This document shows positions 43,283 to 51,718 of a stretch of 64,000 nt of DNA, in pieces. Location: the NCBI GenBank assembly GCA_049647265.1, contig JBARXJ010000045.1, positions 1 to 64,000 of the forward strand, written 5' to 3'. The stretch comes from JAAURB01 sp049647265. GTDB taxonomy: Bacteria; Cyanobacteriota; Cyanobacteriia; Cyanobacteriales; Microcoleaceae. The notes below the pieces were generated by a model. It was not told where the DNA came from. It ran no database searches and saw nothing but the letters and a program-made list of their open reading frames with translations. Both the position numbers and the translations under genes were made by a program. Numbering within the stretch: position 1 is the stretch's first letter; each line of letters begins with the position of its first letter.

Positions 43283-45043
43283 CTAACGCCATCCTAACCC
43301 TCGTAAAAGCGGAATAATCAGATAGTGACTGACTCCCAGCCATAAGCCTGTTATCACTCCCAAAAGACCAATAAACCCCAAATTCCACCAAAACTCTTGC
43401 CAATCCGGTCTGATGCCGACAGTAGGGAACGTTAATAACTCCTGAGGAATGAGTTGATAACTACCCAACAGGTTAAACAAATAAACTGTACCCACTCCTG
43501 CTACCACAACGTGAACACTCTTGTGACTGCTTAACCCTAAACCTAAGGTTAAGATTGCCACCGCTAGCCCCGGACAGAGGGCTGTTAATCCACCTAAATC
43601 TTGCCACAATGGGATTAAATTGAGGGGTTTTGCCAATTGCCAAGTCACACTACCCACCAAATACCCGACCATTCCCATAAAAGCAGCCATTCCGTAGCGT
43701 CGATGTTGATCAAAACCGCCTGCATCCGTTAATCCTACTGCTGTTCCAATTCCGGCTAGTCCTAAGACTAGCAATTCTGCCCCCAGTTTCATCCCTAACC
43801 CAGGAAACCAGATAGGTAATTGTTGGGCAAACCAATTGGCTAAAATATCCCCGACAACAGTCCAATAGGCTAAAGTTAATCCCATGACTGCCCCCGTAAT
43901 TCCGCCTAAACCCCCTAATATACTTTCCCAGAGAGTGGTAAATGTGGATTGAAATAGATACAAAACCCCGCTACCAATCGTTAAAAGACTGTGGTTTAAT
44001 CCTTGATCTAAAGCAATCAGACTACTTTTAATCAGATCGATACAGCCATCAGAAAACGACATCTGCCGCCTGGGATAACGCTTAAACCGATCCACCCGAA
44101 ACAAAGCGGTTTGTATTTCTGTTGCGGTTTGCGGTCGTAGGCGTTGATCGTTTTGTACCATCGCATCTAAAATATCACCCAAGCCTCGACTCACCGTTGT
44201 CCGTTGTTGCCAAATTAGTTCAGCGGTCACAGGATCTTCTAACTCAGCGGGAAATTGTCCGGTGAGTAAATGTATCCCTGTTCGTCCCAAGGCATAAAAA
44301 TCGGCAGGCGGGCCAACAGCGGCCCCAATAATTTGTTCTGGGGGACTGTAACCTGGAGAAACTAAACGGGTGGTACTTCTCGGGGTCGGTTCGCGGTCTC
44401 CATGGGGGAGTAAACCCATTTGTTTTGCCCCACCAAAATCAATCATGACGAGTTGACTATGTTGAATTTGATCGCCATCGAGGGAAAATTGCGGCGCTGA
44501 CCGTAACATTAAATTAGACGGTTTCAAGTCCCGATGAATAATCTGATGGTTGTGTAATTCTCGTAAAATTTCTAAGGCTTGATGTAGCCAACTCATCACC
44601 CAGGCTTCCGGACAACCTTGGGGATTTTGATCGAGAATTTCTTGTAAAGTGGGGCCGTGTATTTTTTCCATTACCAAACAAGGCAAAGGTGAGGTAGTGG
44701 CATCCCGTTTCGTTAACACAAAGTAGCCATTGGCTTCTACCCGAGGGATTCCCGGATGACGAATGTGGGCCAGAACTTGGGCTTCTTGTTCAAACAGTTC
44801 TAAGGCTTTTGGAGAGGGTTCTACCAGGACTTTTAACACCTTTTCAATCTGAGATTTAAGATCCCAAACGGTATATAGTGTGGAAAATCCCCCAGTTCCC
44901 AGACATTTTAACGGAATATAGCGACGGTTGAGTTGAATCGGTGCGCCACAACTTTGACAAAATCGATTTCCCCAAGGTTGACCCGCCGGCTTAGGACAAT
45001 TGGGGTTAATACAATGAACTGTAGAGGAGATGGAAGGCTGCAC
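43283..45043 (-). CDS. Ser/Thr protein kinase with zinc ribbon and membrane tail
   Basis: The 586-aa protein begins with a four-cysteine ribbon (Cys11, 16, 29, 32). A Hanks-type kinase domain follows: GTGGFSTLY, Lys71, HRDLKPSN with Asp172, and IDFGG at 201-205. Residues 345-586 contain about six hydrophobic segments, so the catalytic domain is tethered to the membrane. DFG is conserved, so the enzyme should be active. The input signal and substrate are unknown. It is leftward and divergent from the chelatase gene across a 240-base region with no called gene. Confidence 0.88.
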   Translation of the reverse strand: MQPSISSTVHCINPNCPKPAGQPWGNRFCQSCGAPIQLNRRYIPLKCLGTGGFSTLYTVWDLKSQIEKVLKVLVEPSPKALELFEQEAQVLAHIRHPGIPRVEANGYFVLTKRDATTSPLPCLVMEKIHGPTLQEILDQNPQGCPEAWVMSWLHQALEILRELHNHQIIHRDLKPSNLMLRSAPQFSLDGDQIQHSQLVMIDFGGAKQMGLLPHGDREPTPRSTTRLVSPGYSPPEQIIGAAVGPPADFYALGRTGIHLLTGQFPAELEDPVTAELIWQQRTTVSRGLGDILDAMVQNDQRLRPQTATEIQTALFRVDRFKRYPRRQMSFSDGCIDLIKSSLIALDQGLNHSLLTIGSGVLYLFQSTFTTLWESILGGLGGITGAVMGLTLAYWTVVGDILANWFAQQLPIWFPGLGMKLGAELLVLGLAGIGTAVGLTDAGGFDQHRRYGMAAFMGMVGYLVGSVTWQLAKPLNLIPLWQDLGGLTALCPGLAVAILTLGLGLSSHKSVHVVVAGVGTVYLFNLLGSYQLIPQELLTFPTVGIRPDWQEFWWNLGFIGLLGVITGLWLGVSHYLIIPLLRGLGWR

Positions 45044-45280
45044 AATCTATTTTGTCAGAATGTAATGTATAGATGGCGATATTGTCTTTATAGTTTAATC
45101 CATTACCTGTTCAAAGGGATTTTATTACCCTATTTCCCATACCCGATACTGAGATACGCAAAGGAGCGCGAGTCAGTAGTCACCTGTATACCTATTGCCG
45201 ACTTGCCCATTCCCTGTTCTTTCAAATCACTTTAATACTAAAATAAGAAGAATGTAAAGAAAGTTTGCAGGCAACGGGTC

Positions 45281-48200
45281 ATGAAACGCATCGTATTGAT
45301 TGCTGGGTTTGAGTCTTTTAACGCTGAGTTGTATCGTCAAGCCGCCTCTGCTGCGACCTGCCGCTGCCCGGAATTAAAAATTGATGTTTTTAGCGATCGC
45401 GCCATTACCGACGAACCAGAGGCCGTTGCCGCCGCCTTAGAAACAGCGGATGTCTTTTTTGCCAGTTTATTATTTGACTACGATCAGGTTTTGTGGTTAA
45501 GAGAACGGGTACAACATATTCCCATTCGCCTGGTATTTGAATCGGCTTTAGAATTAATCAGTTTAACTCAAATTGGTGCATTTAAAATTGGCGATCAACC
45601 GAAAGGAATGCCCAAACCTGTTAAATTTATCCTCAGCAAATTTTCCAGTGGACGGGAAGAAGATAAACTAGCGGGTTATATTAGTTTTCTCAAAGCAGGC
45701 CCCAAACTTCTTAAATTTGTTCCGGTTAAAAAGGTTCAGGATTTACGCAACTGGTTAATTATTTATGGTTATTGGAATGCGGGCGGATCTGAAAATGTTG
45801 CCGCTATGTTTTGGACAATTGCAGAGAAATATTTAGATTTAAAAGTAGGAGAAATTCCCCTACCTGTGGAAACTCCCAATATAGGTTTATTACATCCTGA
45901 ATATGACGGTTATTTTGAATCTCCAAAAGACTATTTAAATTGGTATCAAACCTCCCCATCCCCCCTGAATCCCCCCATCGAAGTCAAAGCGCAGCATCCT
46001 CTGGCTTCCCCCTTACAAAGGGGGACGGGAGGGGGATCTTTTCGGGGTATAAAAAAGGATAAACCTGTTGTCGGAATTCTACTTTACCGCAAACACGTTA
46101 TTACAAAACAACCTTATATTCCTCAACTGATCAATTATTTTGAAGCAGCCGGATTAATTCCTGTACCGATTTTTATTAATGGCGTTGAAGGTCATGTTGC
46201 CGTCAGAGATTGGATGACAACTGCTTATGAAACCTGTCAAAGAAAACAAGGAAATATCGAAACATTATCCTTATCTTCTGAGGCGGTAGAAGTCGATGCA
46301 ATTGTCTCTACCATTGGTTTTCCCTTAGTGGGCGGCCCCGCTGGTTCGATGGAAGCCGGACGACAAGTGGATATTGCGAAAAAGATTTTAACCGCTAAAA
46401 ATATCCCTTATATTGTTGCAGCCCCCCTACTCATTCAAGATATTTATTCCTGGACTCGTCAAGGCGTGGGTGGGTTACAAAGTGTTGTTTTATATGCGTT
46501 ACCAGAACTTGATGGCGCGATAGATACAATTCCATTAGGCGGGTTAGTGGGAGAAGATATTTACTTAGTTCCAGAACGAGTTAAACGGCTAACAGCGAGA
46601 GTAAATAACTGGATTAAACTGAGAAGAAAACCGGCTTATCATCGAAAAGTAGCTATTATTTTATATGGATTTCCGCCGGGATATGGGGCAACGGGAACCG
46701 CTGCTTTATTAAATGTTCCGCGCAGTCTGATTAACTTTTTAACCGCACTTAAAGAACAAGGATATGCGGTGGGAGATATTCCTGAAGATGGAGAAGAACT
46801 GATTCAACGAGTTAAAGCGGCTGACGAATATAATGGTTTGTCAGATAGTAATCAAACCACAACCGTTTCTGTTGAAAAACTCGAAAAATGGTTAGGTTAT
46901 TTATTAACCCGTAAAATAGAAAAAAATTGGAAATCTTTAAGCGAAAGTGGAATTAAAACCGATGGTGAAAATTTTCAGATTGGGGGAATTTATTTAGGGA
47001 ATATTTGGATAGGCGTACAACCCCCGTTAGGGATTTCTGGTGACCCGATGCGGTTAATGTTTGAACGAGATTTAACCCCTCATCCTCAATATGCGGCTTA
47101 TTATAAATGGCTACAAAATGAGTTTCAAGCTGATGCAGTTGTTCACTTTGGAATGCATGGAACCGTGGAATGGTTGCCGGGTTCACCGTTAGGAAATACA
47201 GGCTATTCTTGGTCAGATATTTTACTGGGAAATCTGCCTAATTTATATATTTATGCGGCTAATAATCCTTCGGAATCTATTTTAGCGAAACGTCGCGGTT
47301 ATGGAGTGTTAGTTTCCCATAATGTTCCGCCCTATAGTCGCGCTGGATTATACAAAGAATTAATCAGTTTACGAGAATTAATTGCAGAATATCGCGAAGA
47401 TCCACAAAAAAATTCGGCTTTACAAGAAGCTATTTCTAAGAAAATTGTAGATGCGGGAATTGATACTGATTGTCCATTTACAGAAGCAAAACAATTAGGA
47501 ATTGAATTTAGCCCGGAAACGGCACGACTATTTAGCGTTGATGCTTTAAATCATTATTTTGTTCAAGTTTATAACTATTTACAAGTGCTAGAACAGCGGT
47601 TATTTTCTTCGGGATTACATACCTTGGGAGAACCGCCAACTGAAGAAATGTTAGACAGTTATATTCAAGCCTATTCTGCGGGTAAAGAAACAATAGATCC
47701 GACAGAAGCAGAGAATATTCGAGACCTTTTAAAGCAAACGACAGATGAAATGACAAATCTATTAAGGGGGTTAAATGGTGAATATATCCCCCCTGCGCCC
47801 GGTGGCGATTTATTGCGCGATGGAATCGGTGTATTGCCGACCGGACGGAATATTCATGCGTTAGATCCTTATCGGATGCCGTCTCCAGCGGCTTATGAAC
47901 GGGGGCGAGAAATCGCGAAAAAAATTATCGATCAAAACTTAGCTGAAACAGGAAAATACCCAGAAACAGTAGCGGTGATGTTGTGGGGTTTAGATGCGAT
48001 TAAAACCCGAGGAGAATCGATTGGTATTTTACTCGAATTAGTTGGGGCAGAACCGATCAAAGAAGGCACAGGCCGAATAGTTCGTTATGGACTTCAACCC
48101 TTAGCTGAAATTAATCATCCTCGAATTGATGTACTGGGGAATTTATCGGGTATTTTCCGCGATAGTTTTGTCAATATTATCGAACTATTAGATGATTTAT

Positions 48201-49024
48201 TTCAACGGGCAGCCAACGCAGATGAACCCGTCGATCAAAACTTTATTCGCAAACACGCTTTACAATTAGAATCTCAAGGCATTGAGAATACAACCGCCCG
48301 CTTATTTTCTAACCCATCAGGGGATTTTGGTTCCCTGGTAAATGACCAAGTAGTGGATGGAAATTGGGAAGATAGTAATGAATTAGGTAATACTTGGAAA
48401 GGACGAAATGTCTTTAGTTATGGTCGTCAGGATAAAGGTAAAGCCAGACCGGAAGTGATGACACAATTATTACAAACAACAGATAGAATTGTTCAAGAAA
48501 TTGATTCGGTAGAATATGGTTTAACGGATATTCAAGAATATTATGCCAATACGGGCGGGCTGAAACAAGCGGCAGAACAACAACAGGGTAAAAAAGTTGA
48601 GGCGAATTTTGTTGAAAGTTTTTCTAATGATACAACGCCGCGTAAATTAGATGATTTGCTTCGCATAGAATACCGCACAAAATTATTAAATCCAAAATGG
48701 GCAGAAGCAATGGCGAGTCAAGGTAGCGGTGGGGCTTATGAAATTTCTCAGCGGATGACTGCCTTAATGGGATGGGGAGGAACCGCTCATTTTAAGGATA
48801 ATTGGGTCTATGACCAAGCCGCCGAAACTTATGCTTTAGATGCTGCAATGGCTGAGAAATTACGCTCTTCTAACCCGGAAGCGTTTCGTAATATTGTCGG
48901 GCGAATGTTAGAAGCAAATGGTCGAGGTTTTTGGCAAACAGAGAGTGAAAAGTTACAAAAGCTACAGCAATTATATGAATTATCTGAGGCAGAAATCGAA
49001 GGCGTAACTGTTAAGTCAAACTAA
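45281..49024 (+). CDS. BchH/CobN-family metal-chelatase large subunit
   Basis: This 1247-aa protein matches the large porphyrin-binding subunit of the Mg/Co chelatases: GEDIYLVPERVKRLTARV, LPKSLINFL-type NVPRSLINFLTALKEQGY, VVHFGMHGTVEWLPG, NEP-like NNPSESILAKRRGYG and RQDKGKARPEVM. It is shorter than and differs at the N-terminus from the canonical ChlH (about 1330 aa), and is about the length of the second cyanobacterial paralogue often annotated CobN. I therefore do not assign chlH. It inserts Mg2+ or Co2+ with ATPase subunits. A Pro/Gly-rich segment (about residues 227-255) comes from an inserted palindromic repeat. An ArsR gene follows 29 bases later. Confidence 0.85.
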   Translation: MKRIVLIAGFESFNAELYRQAASAATCRCPELKIDVFSDRAITDEPEAVAAALETADVFFASLLFDYDQVLWLRERVQHIPIRLVFESALELISLTQIGAFKIGDQPKGMPKPVKFILSKFSSGREEDKLAGYISFLKAGPKLLKFVPVKKVQDLRNWLIIYGYWNAGGSENVAAMFWTIAEKYLDLKVGEIPLPVETPNIGLLHPEYDGYFESPKDYLNWYQTSPSPLNPPIEVKAQHPLASPLQRGTGGGSFRGIKKDKPVVGILLYRKHVITKQPYIPQLINYFEAAGLIPVPIFINGVEGHVAVRDWMTTAYETCQRKQGNIETLSLSSEAVEVDAIVSTIGFPLVGGPAGSMEAGRQVDIAKKILTAKNIPYIVAAPLLIQDIYSWTRQGVGGLQSVVLYALPELDGAIDTIPLGGLVGEDIYLVPERVKRLTARVNNWIKLRRKPAYHRKVAIILYGFPPGYGATGTAALLNVPRSLINFLTALKEQGYAVGDIPEDGEELIQRVKAADEYNGLSDSNQTTTVSVEKLEKWLGYLLTRKIEKNWKSLSESGIKTDGENFQIGGIYLGNIWIGVQPPLGISGDPMRLMFERDLTPHPQYAAYYKWLQNEFQADAVVHFGMHGTVEWLPGSPLGNTGYSWSDILLGNLPNLYIYAANNPSESILAKRRGYGVLVSHNVPPYSRAGLYKELISLRELIAEYREDPQKNSALQEAISKKIVDAGIDTDCPFTEAKQLGIEFSPETARLFSVDALNHYFVQVYNYLQVLEQRLFSSGLHTLGEPPTEEMLDSYIQAYSAGKETIDPTEAENIRDLLKQTTDEMTNLLRGLNGEYIPPAPGGDLLRDGIGVLPTGRNIHALDPYRMPSPAAYERGREIAKKIIDQNLAETGKYPETVAVMLWGLDAIKTRGESIGILLELVGAEPIKEGTGRIVRYGLQPLAEINHPRIDVLGNLSGIFRDSFVNIIELLDDLFQRAANADEPVDQNFIRKHALQLESQGIENTTARLFSNPSGDFGSLVNDQVVDGNWEDSNELGNTWKGRNVFSYGRQDKGKARPEVMTQLLQTTDRIVQEIDSVEYGLTDIQEYYANTGGLKQAAEQQQGKKVEANFVESFSNDTTPRKLDDLLRIEYRTKLLNPKWAEAMASQGSGGAYEISQRMTALMGWGGTAHFKDNWVYDQAAETYALDAAMAEKLRSSNPEAFRNIVGRMLEANGRGFWQTESEKLQKLQQLYELSEAEIEGVTVKSN
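45950..46045 (+). repeat. In-frame palindromic repeat inside the chelatase gene
   Basis: A C-rich then G-rich block (ATCCCCCCTGAATCCCCC, CCCCCTT at 46008-46014, AAGGGGG at 46018-46024, GGGGGATC after 46031) forms nested inverted repeats and resembles dispersed cyanobacterial intergenic palindromes. It keeps the frame and encodes SPSPLNPPIEVKAQHPLASP, then LQRGTGGGSFRG. It sits between two conserved parts of the chelatase. Confidence 0.75.
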
Positions 49025-49053
49025 AACGACCCATAAAAAATCATTAAGGACAA

Positions 49054-49452
49054 ATGACGACGGGCAAATCACCAATTTCTGATAAATATCAGTATCATAC
49101 TAAGAATAGCGTTTATAGAAAAAAATTGATGAGTACTACTCAAGCGAATTCGGCTATTAACATCGCATCCGTTTTTCATGCATTCTCTGACCCGTTGCGA
49201 ATTCGAGTCATCGAACTATTACGCGAAAAAGAATTGTGTGTATGTGAACTCTGCGAAATTCTTAAAGTGAGTCAGTCCAAACTCTCCTTTCATCTCAAAA
49301 CCTTAAAAGAAGTCGATCTGGTTCGCGCCCGCCAAGAAGGTCGCTGGGTCTATTACAGCCTGAATTTGAGTCAGTTTGTCATTATGGAACAATACTTGGC
49401 AGAATATCGGCGCTATAGCCCTGTGTTACCGAGTCGTGCCTGTTGTGAATAA
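49054..49452 (+). CDS. ArsR-family metal-responsive repressor
   Basis: The 132-aa protein has an ArsR/SmtB winged helix (FHAFSDPLRIRVIELLREKELCVCELC, SQSKLSFHLKTLKEVDLVRARQEGRWVYY). The ELCVCELC motif in the alpha-3 region is the thiolate site of As(III)-type ArsR sensors, and C-terminal Cys-Cys (RACCE) may add ligands. I keep the ATG at 49054 because AAGGA is five bases upstream and it lies 29 bases after the chelatase stop; the internal ATG at 49129 is the alternative. Metal sensing could control the chelatase operon itself (inference). Confidence 0.85.
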   Translation: MTTGKSPISDKYQYHTKNSVYRKKLMSTTQANSAINIASVFHAFSDPLRIRVIELLREKELCVCELCEILKVSQSKLSFHLKTLKEVDLVRARQEGRWVYYSLNLSQFVIMEQYLAEYRRYSPVLPSRACCE

Positions 49453-49866
49453 TCCAAAGTTGTTAGAAGCAAGTCTGATCTAAAAATGATGCGCCAGCAT
49501 CGACAGTATCGGGGGTGTTTAAATTTTATGCAGTCACAAACAGTATATATCAAATTTTATTAATACTTGTCTATACGTCTAGATTTATATTGGCAGTTGG
49601 CAATGGGGAATCGTTGATCTCTCAAGTCTGCTAATCTGCTTCATTTTTGCAGTCTCTGATCGCTGCTGTCATTTCTAAGTTTGCAAAGATTGCTTATTGT
49701 TTGTACAGTAAAGTTTACAAGTTGAATATAGTTCTTATAAAACTTTAAAATCAAAGATAGAACAAAAGCGAAAATCAGCAACTCAGGGCTTTGCAGCAAG
49801 AATTGAGGCTGATGGTGCAGCGCAGGTTCAGTATGGTGAAAACTCTATAGTAAAGGTTATAAGGTA
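49453..49866 (+). other. 414-base upstream region of rpaA
   Basis: A+T-rich region between arsR and rpaA, without a gene. GTTTACAAG near 49714 recalls the TTACA half-site of RpaB (HLR1) elements, but the second half is imperfect and at wrong spacing, so I do not call an HLR1 site. The rpaA promoter must lie here. Confidence 0.4.
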
Positions 49867-50658
49867 ATGCCTCGAATATTAGTCATTGATGACGATCCAG
49901 CGATCGCAGAGTTAGTTGCAATCAACCTAGAATTGGCAGGCTATGAAGTCAGCCAAGCCGAAGATGGCATTAAAGGGCAAGCTTTAGCGCTGCAACTGTT
50001 ACCGGATTTAGTCATTTTGGATCTGATGTTGCCGAAAGTGGATGGTTTTACCGTCTGTCAGCGCTTGCGGCGAGATGAACGGACAGCGGATATTCCGATT
50101 TTGATGTTAACCGCTTTAGGTCAAACTCAGAATAAAGTGGAAGGGTTTAACGCAGGTGCGGATGATTATCTCACCAAACCGTTTGAACTGGAAGAAATGT
50201 TAGCGCGAGTCCGGGCCTTGTTGCGACGCACAGATCGCATTCCCCAAGCTGCCAAACATAGTGAAATCCTCAGCTATGGTACTTTAACCCTGGTTCCAGA
50301 ACGATTTGAGGCTATTTGGTTCGACAAAACGGTTAAACTGACTCATTTAGAGTTTGAACTGTTACACTGCCTACTACAGCGCCATGGCCAAACCGTTGCA
50401 CCCAGCGAAATTCTCAAAGAAGTCTGGGGATACGATCCAGATGATGATATCGAAACCATTCGGGTGCATATTCGCCATCTCAGAACCAAAATGGAACCCG
50501 ATCCTCGTCATCCTGAATACATCAAAACAGTTTATGGTGCTGGATACTGTTTAGAACTTCCCACTCATAATGGAAGTCTTGACAGCAACGAAGAAACAGC
50601 CAACGACGGAGAACTCTCCGCAAATCTTAGCAGTAAAAGTTCTGGAGGCAAGCAATAA
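49867..50658 (+). CDS. rpaA: Circadian output response regulator RpaA
   Basis: The 263-aa OmpR/PhoB-type regulator has a receiver domain (DDD at 8-10, phospho-acceptor Asp52 in LVILDLMLPKVDGF, KPFELEEM) and a winged-helix output domain (YGTLTLVPERFEAIWF, LTHLEFELLHCLLQRHGQTVAPSEILKEVWGYDPDDDIETIRVHIRHLR). It matches the Synechococcus RpaA sequence closely. RpaA is phosphorylated by SasA and dephosphorylated by CikA under KaiC control, and it drives circadian gene expression. The low-complexity tail (residues 240-263, SLDSNEETANDG and on) varies among species. AAGG precedes the ATG. It stands alone with its own terminator. Confidence 0.92.
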   Translation: MPRILVIDDDPAIAELVAINLELAGYEVSQAEDGIKGQALALQLLPDLVILDLMLPKVDGFTVCQRLRRDERTADIPILMLTALGQTQNKVEGFNAGADDYLTKPFELEEMLARVRALLRRTDRIPQAAKHSEILSYGTLTLVPERFEAIWFDKTVKLTHLEFELLHCLLQRHGQTVAPSEILKEVWGYDPDDDIETIRVHIRHLRTKMEPDPRHPEYIKTVYGAGYCLELPTHNGSLDSNEETANDGELSANLSSKSSGGKQ

Positions 50659-50710
50659 TATTCACAGCAGATTGAGATCACTCACAGATGTTAAGACACT
50701 GACGAAAGTT

Positions 50711-50742
50711 GCCCCCAAAAATCTAATATCGGGGGCTTAGAA
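50711..50742 (+). terminator. rpaA terminator
   Basis: GCCCCC (50711-50716) pairs with GGGGGC (50731-50736), followed by TTAGAATT, 50 bases after the rpaA stop codon. G+C-rich stem, modest T-run. Confidence 0.6.
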
Positions 50743-50759
50743 TTAGCGATCAAGTGATA

Positions 50760-50850
50760 TGGCAGTCGGTGTAGATCGCTTGACCCATTCAAACAATCTC
50801 AAGTCTCTAGAGATTTTGTAGAGGACGTTTTCTACAATCTGCTGCCGACT
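50760..50850. other. Complementary-segment cluster between rpaA and the YiaAB gene
   Basis: AATCTC (50795-50800) pairs with GAGATT (50810-50815), TTGTAGA (50816-50822) with TCTACAA (50831-50837), and GGCAG (50761-50765) or AGTCGG (50764-50769) with CTGCC (50842-50846) or CCGACT (50845-50850). The two adjoining hairpins inside a closing stem could form a multibranched RNA or a bidirectional terminator for the convergent genes. No function is claimed. Confidence 0.4.
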
Positions 50851-50876
50851 AACTCCCATATTGCCAAATCACTTTT

Positions 50877-51161
50877 CTACGATTTAAGTGGATCGTGTTC
50901 TGCTAATAGTTTTTCAAGTCTTGCTTCGTCAACTCTTGACAACATTTTCCCAGCTTCATGATTATCTCGAATCGTTTTTGCCAAGGTAAAAGAAGAACCA
51001 ATTGAGAATGTTAAACCCATTCCCATAAAACCTTTGATCCAATTATCTACAGGTAAATAAGCAATTCCTAAACCCGTTACGGAAACTGCTAAAAGAAACG
51101 ATAACCAAACCTGAAATAGCCATGCAGGTGTATCTTTTTGCCGAACAGTTTGATTCTTCAT
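50877..51161 (-). CDS. YiaAB-like two-helix membrane protein
   Basis: The 94-aa product has two hydrophobic helices (about residues 13-35 and 43-62) joined by a short VDNWIKG loop, followed by a charged tail (NHEAGKMLSRVDEARLEKLLAEHDP). The pattern of two helices with WLFQVWLSF and GMGLTFSIGSSFTLAKTIRDNHE is that of the YiaAB two-helix family. Function unknown; inner or thylakoid membrane location inferred. Convergent with rpaA. Confidence 0.75.
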   Translation of the reverse strand: MKNQTVRQKDTPAWLFQVWLSFLLAVSVTGLGIAYLPVDNWIKGFMGMGLTFSIGSSFTLAKTIRDNHEAGKMLSRVDEARLEKLLAEHDPLKS

Positions 51162-51319
51162 GGTATTTTATTTAACAACAATATCTAATGTCGTTGCTCT
51201 TTAATCCTAGACAAACGCAAGCTGAGGTTGAGCCAAAAGTGGACAGTTACTCAAGGTGAACATCCTCAACTGTATGACTGAATCAGATAGCTTTGCTGAA
51301 ATGATAAGTTGAGAGTTCT

Positions 51320-51718
51320 GTGAATCTGGAAGCCATATTGATATCAATGAATATGAATACAGAAGCTGATTTATTACCAATAGAAGTGATTATTAATCAT
51401 CCACAAAAATCATTAGGAAATATATCATTAGATTGGCATCCTCAACCGGGTCATGATCTCAATATAGAAGGTCAAACTTATACAGTTTTAGAACGTCGTC
51501 AACAATATCAATTAAAATTAGGTCGCTATCATTTAGCAAAAATTATTATCTATGTTCAACCGATTCAATGTTTAACAGAAAGAAGTTTTATTCAAGGAAA
51601 ATGGGTGATTGGGGATGCGAGCTGCCGCTATAATGCTCGTTCTGAACTCATTCGTTGTGCAATTAATCCTATGGGTTTATGTCAAAATTGTCAAGATTAT
51701 GAACCGATAAATTCTTAA
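51320..51718 (+). CDS. DUF6464-type cyanobacterial protein with Cys-rich C-terminus
   Basis: The 132-aa product (GTG start at 51320, or ATG at 51347 or later) ends with the motif ASCRYNARSELIRCAINPMGLCQNCQDYEP, which I associate with DUF6464. Four cysteines in that motif probably bind a metal. The middle is beta-rich (WHPQPGHDLNIEGQTYTVLERR). Function unknown. It is convergent with the ABC transporter gene, overlapping its 3' end by four bases (51715-51718). Confidence 0.7.
   Translation: MNLEAILISMNMNTEADLLPIEVIINHPQKSLGNISLDWHPQPGHDLNIEGQTYTVLERRQQYQLKLGRYHLAKIIIYVQPIQCLTERSFIQGKWVIGDASCRYNARSELIRCAINPMGLCQNCQDYEPINS

Noticed and set aside
45281..49024. Canonical chlH
   Set aside because: The N-terminus and length (1247 vs about 1330 aa) differ from ChlH as I know it. 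It fits the second BchH/CobN-type paralogue better.
49453..49866. HLR1 (RpaB) site upstream of rpaA
   Set aside because: Only one good TTACA half-site; spacing to the second imperfect half is wrong.
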